The notes under the pieces were generated by a model. It did no database searches. It was given only the letters and a program-made list of their open reading frames with translations, and was not told the origin of the DNA. The position numbers and the translations under genes are program-made. From positions 3,348,001-3,412,000 of the forward strand of contig NC_009792.1 of assembly GCF_000018045.1 (NCBI RefSeq): 64,000 bases of DNA, read 5' to 3'. The stretch is from Citrobacter koseri ATCC BAA-895 (GTDB lineage Bacteria > Pseudomonadota > Gammaproteobacteria > Enterobacterales > Enterobacteriaceae). Shown piece by piece: positions 61,896 through 64,000 of the stretch; the stretch's first letter is position 1, and the number at the start of each line of letters is the position of its first letter.

Positions 61896-63033
61896 GTCAG
61901 AGCCCCTCGATCTCAATCAGTTAGCGCAAAATATTAAACAGTGGGGGCTGGAACTGGGCTTTCAGCAGGTCGGTATTACCGATACCGATCTCAGCGCCAG
62001 CGAACCCAAATTACAGGCATGGCTGGATAAACAATACCACGGCGAAATGGACTGGATGGCTCGCCACGGAATGATGCGCGCCCGCCCTCACGAATTATTG
62101 CCCGGCACGCTGCGCGTCATCAGTGTGCGCATGAATTATCTGCCTGCCAATGCCGCTTTCGCCAGTACCCTAAAAAATCCCTCTCTGGGCTACGTCAGCC
62201 GTTATGCGCTGGGCCGTGACTACCATAAGCTGTTACGTAACCGTCTCAAAAAACTCGGCGAGAGGATTCAGCAGCACTGCGTTTCGCTGAATTTTAGACC
62301 GTTTGTCGATTCTGCGCCCATTCTGGAACGTCCTCTGGCTGAAAAAGCCGGGCTTGGCTGGACAGGTAAGCACTCACTAATCCTTAACCGCGAAGCCGGT
62401 TCGTTCTTTTTCCTGGGGGAGTTGTTAATTGATTTGCCTCTCCCCATTGATGCGCCAGTTGAAGAAGGCTGCGGGAAATGCGTTGCCTGTCTGACCATCT
62501 GCCCGACCGGCGCAATCGTCGAGCCCTACACGGTGGATGCGCGCCGCTGCATCTCCTATCTCACGATTGAGCTGGAGGGGGCGATACCAGAAGCGCTTCG
62601 GCCATTAATGGGCAACCGGATTTACGGCTGCGACGATTGTCAGCTTATCTGCCCGTGGAACCGCTACTCGCAACTGACCGATGAAGAAGATTTCAGTCCC
62701 CGCAAGCATCTTCACGCGCCAGAGCTGATTGAACTGTTTGGCTGGAGCGAAGCCTGGTTTTTAAAAGTTACGGAAGGATCGGCGATTCGCCGCATTGGTC
62801 ACTTACGCTGGCTGCGAAATATTGCCGTCGCGTTAGGCAATGCGCCCTGGGATAACGCCGTGATTACCGCCCTGGAAAGTCGCCGGGGTGAGCACCCACT
62901 TCTCGATGAACACATAGAGTGGGCGATTGCGCAGCAAATTGAGAAGCGAAATGCCTGCGTGGTGGAGGTGCAATTACCGAAGAAACAACGCCTGGTCAGG
63001 GTCATTGAAAAGGGACTGCCGCGCGACGCCTGA
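61894..63033 (+). CDS. queG: Epoxyqueuosine reductase
   Basis: Last step of queuosine synthesis: reduces epoxyqueuosine to queuosine in tRNA using cobalamin and two 4Fe-4S clusters. It has 379 residues with cluster motifs CGKCVACLTICP (about 189-200) and CDDCQLICPW (about 246-255). ATG at 61894 overlaps the nnr start codon on the other strand (CATG); the frame is open 23 codons further but inside nnr. A DnaA-box cluster follows. Confidence 0.97.
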   Translation: MSEPLDLNQLAQNIKQWGLELGFQQVGITDTDLSASEPKLQAWLDKQYHGEMDWMARHGMMRARPHELLPGTLRVISVRMNYLPANAAFASTLKNPSLGYVSRYALGRDYHKLLRNRLKKLGERIQQHCVSLNFRPFVDSAPILERPLAEKAGLGWTGKHSLILNREAGSFFFLGELLIDLPLPIDAPVEEGCGKCVACLTICPTGAIVEPYTVDARRCISYLTIELEGAIPEALRPLMGNRIYGCDDCQLICPWNRYSQLTDEEDFSPRKHLHAPELIELFGWSEAWFLKVTEGSAIRRIGHLRWLRNIAVALGNAPWDNAVITALESRRGEHPLLDEHIEWAIAQQIEKRNACVVEVQLPKKQRLVRVIEKGLPRDA

Positions 63034-63302
63034 GTCATCCACAGCTTGTGTATAAAAATAAAAAGACATTGCGATTCAAGAGGGAAAAAATCGTCAAGTG
63101 ATCGCATTAACATTTCGAAATGATAATTAATTTATCAATTTCAATAAGTTACAAAGTTACTATTCACCAGGCGAAGTTTTTTGTATTCCAGGAATAATGC
63201 CTGGACCTGTGGATAAGTCTGTTTACAAGAGTGTTTCAGAGGCAAAATAGAAGGTCCCCAACGTGAAAATACGCTGTGGATAATTTTATGGAGATAAGAA
63301 TT
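63034..63302. promoter_or_regulatory. datA: datA-like DnaA-titration region
   Basis: Intergenic DNA between queG and the tRNA-Gly genes. Four DnaA boxes: 63035-63043 (TCATCCACA, one mismatch, plus), 63047-63055 (TTATACACA, minus), 63208-63216 and 63275-63283 (TTATCCACA, minus). An AT-rich block (63105-63160, including TATCAATTTCAATAAG) lies between the second and third boxes, where IHF binds in E. coli datA. The position next to queG and the glyV-type genes is the E. coli datA position. datA promotes hydrolysis of DnaA-ATP and limits re-initiation. Confidence 0.8.
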
Positions 63303-63378
<76 letters not shown>

Positions 63379-63446
63379 TTAATCTTCGTCTTCCAAGCCG
63401 CTGCCTGAAATCCTGCGATTGGGTATCTGGTGTTGCTTTCAAATTT

Positions 63447-63522
<76 letters not shown>

Positions 63523-63613
63523 TTAATCTTCGTTTTTCAGACTGTTATCTGAAATTCTGTGATTAAATTTGTTGCTGTCGTAATTCGCATTTCTGCGTCG
63601 TTACGGGAGGCGC

Positions 63614-63641
63614 ATTATACGAGAAATCCTTTCTGCTGCAA
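63614..63641 (-). promoter_or_regulatory. Promoter of the tRNA-Gly operon
   Basis: Minus strand -35 TTGCAG (63636-63641), 16-bp spacer, perfect -10 TATAAT (63614-63619), followed by GC-rich GCGCCTCCC. Such a discriminator is typical of stringently controlled stable-RNA promoters. Confidence 0.85.
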
Positions 63642-63750
63642 CCCCCTAAAACGCAATTTTTTCCGTTTTCGTTCTGAGTGTTGAATTTATCAGCAAAGCG
63701 TACAATTTAGCGCCAAATTCACCCCGCCGCAAGCACACCCGGCAGGCAAA

Positions 63751-63790
63751 TCGTAAGCCGGATAAGACGCTTCGCTTCGCCATCCGGCAA
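63751..63790. repeat. REP element downstream of orn
   Basis: Single palindromic unit GTAAGCCGGATAAGACGC ... GCCATCCGGCA between orn and the tRNA promoter. Confidence 0.8.
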
Positions 63791-63799
63791 ACACGCCGT

Positions 63800-64000
63800 T
63801 TACAGCTTAATAAAATTCTCGCGGTAATAAGCCAGCTCCGCCACCGACTCGCGAATATCATCCATCGCCTGGTGCGTCCCCTGCTTGGTAAAACCGGCAA
63901 GGATTTCCGGCTTCCAGCGACGCGCCAGCTCTTTCAGCGTACTCACATCCAGATAGCGATAGTGGAAATAGGCTTCCAGTTCAGGCATGTACTTAAACAG
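63800..64000 (-). CDS. orn: Oligoribonuclease, 3' part only
   Basis: C-terminal 66 residues of the DEDDh exonuclease that degrades 2-5-mer RNAs and pGpG to mononucleotides; the gene runs off the window end. Visible are [20 protein letters not shown] and the exonuclease III motif [14 protein letters not shown] with catalytic His and Asp, ending in NFIKL. The sequence and its place beside the tRNA-Gly genes match E. coli orn. Confidence 0.95.

Overview
The window is a stretch of enterobacterial chromosome. Gene content, gene order and protein sequences match the 94-96 min region of Escherichia coli and Salmonella (mpl-fbp ... ppa ... tamAB ... rpsF ... ula ... purA ... hflKC-hfq-miaA-mutL ... 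queG-tRNA-Gly-orn). The differences in accessory genes (two extra chemoreceptors, an extra DMT transporter, an AraC regulator, an orphan Hcp effector, no yjfIJKLMC block) suggest a close relative of E. coli and Salmonella, probably Citrobacter or a neighbouring genus. The genus is inferred from memory of gene order, not from a search.

Layout. 1-8.7 kb: mpl (peptidoglycan recycling), fbp (gluconeogenesis), a chemoreceptor without a sensor domain, and the galactofuranose ABC transporter operon ytfQ-ytfR-ytfT-yjfF. 8.8-11.1 kb: ppa, then an AT-rich insert with an Hcp-toxin chimera and its small putative immunity gene. 11.1-23.3 kb: ytfP-tamB-tamA (outer-membrane assembly), msrA, ytfL (paeA), ytfK, ytfJ, cysQ, cpdB. 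23.4-29.2 kb: qorR/qorB, an AraC regulator, ytfF, a Tsr-like chemoreceptor, and ytfE behind a perfect NsrR box. 29.3-33.6 kb: cycA, fklB, ytfB, a DMT transporter. 33.6-35.1 kb: the rpsF-priB-rpsR-rplI ribosomal operon with its S6:S18 leader. 35.4-42.5 kb: yjfY and the L-ascorbate regulon (ulaABCDEF, ulaG, ulaR). 42.5-45.9 kb: yjfP, bsmA, yjfN, aidB. 46.0-51.6 kb: the nsrR-rnr-rlmB operon, purA, yjeT. 51.6-61.9 kb: the long minus-strand superoperon nnr-tsaE-amiB-mutL-miaA-hfq-hflX-hflK-hflC. 61.9-64 kb: queG, a datA-like cluster of DnaA boxes, two tRNA-Gly(GCC) genes and the 3' part of orn.

Links between genes. NsrR is encoded at 49.7 kb and a perfect site for it lies before ytfE at 28.5 kb. 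Both chemoreceptor genes have flagellar sigma-28 (FliA) promoters that I can read directly. The ula genes form a complete path from ascorbate uptake to D-xylulose 5-phosphate. REP/BIME palindromes punctuate many gene ends. No CRISPR array, rRNA operon, insertion sequence, prophage or type VI secretion cluster is visible. The most unusual locus is the orphan Hcp-effector/immunity pair at 9.5-10.8 kb. It sits between ppa and ytfP, the slot that holds the chpSB toxin-antitoxin pair in E. coli K-12.
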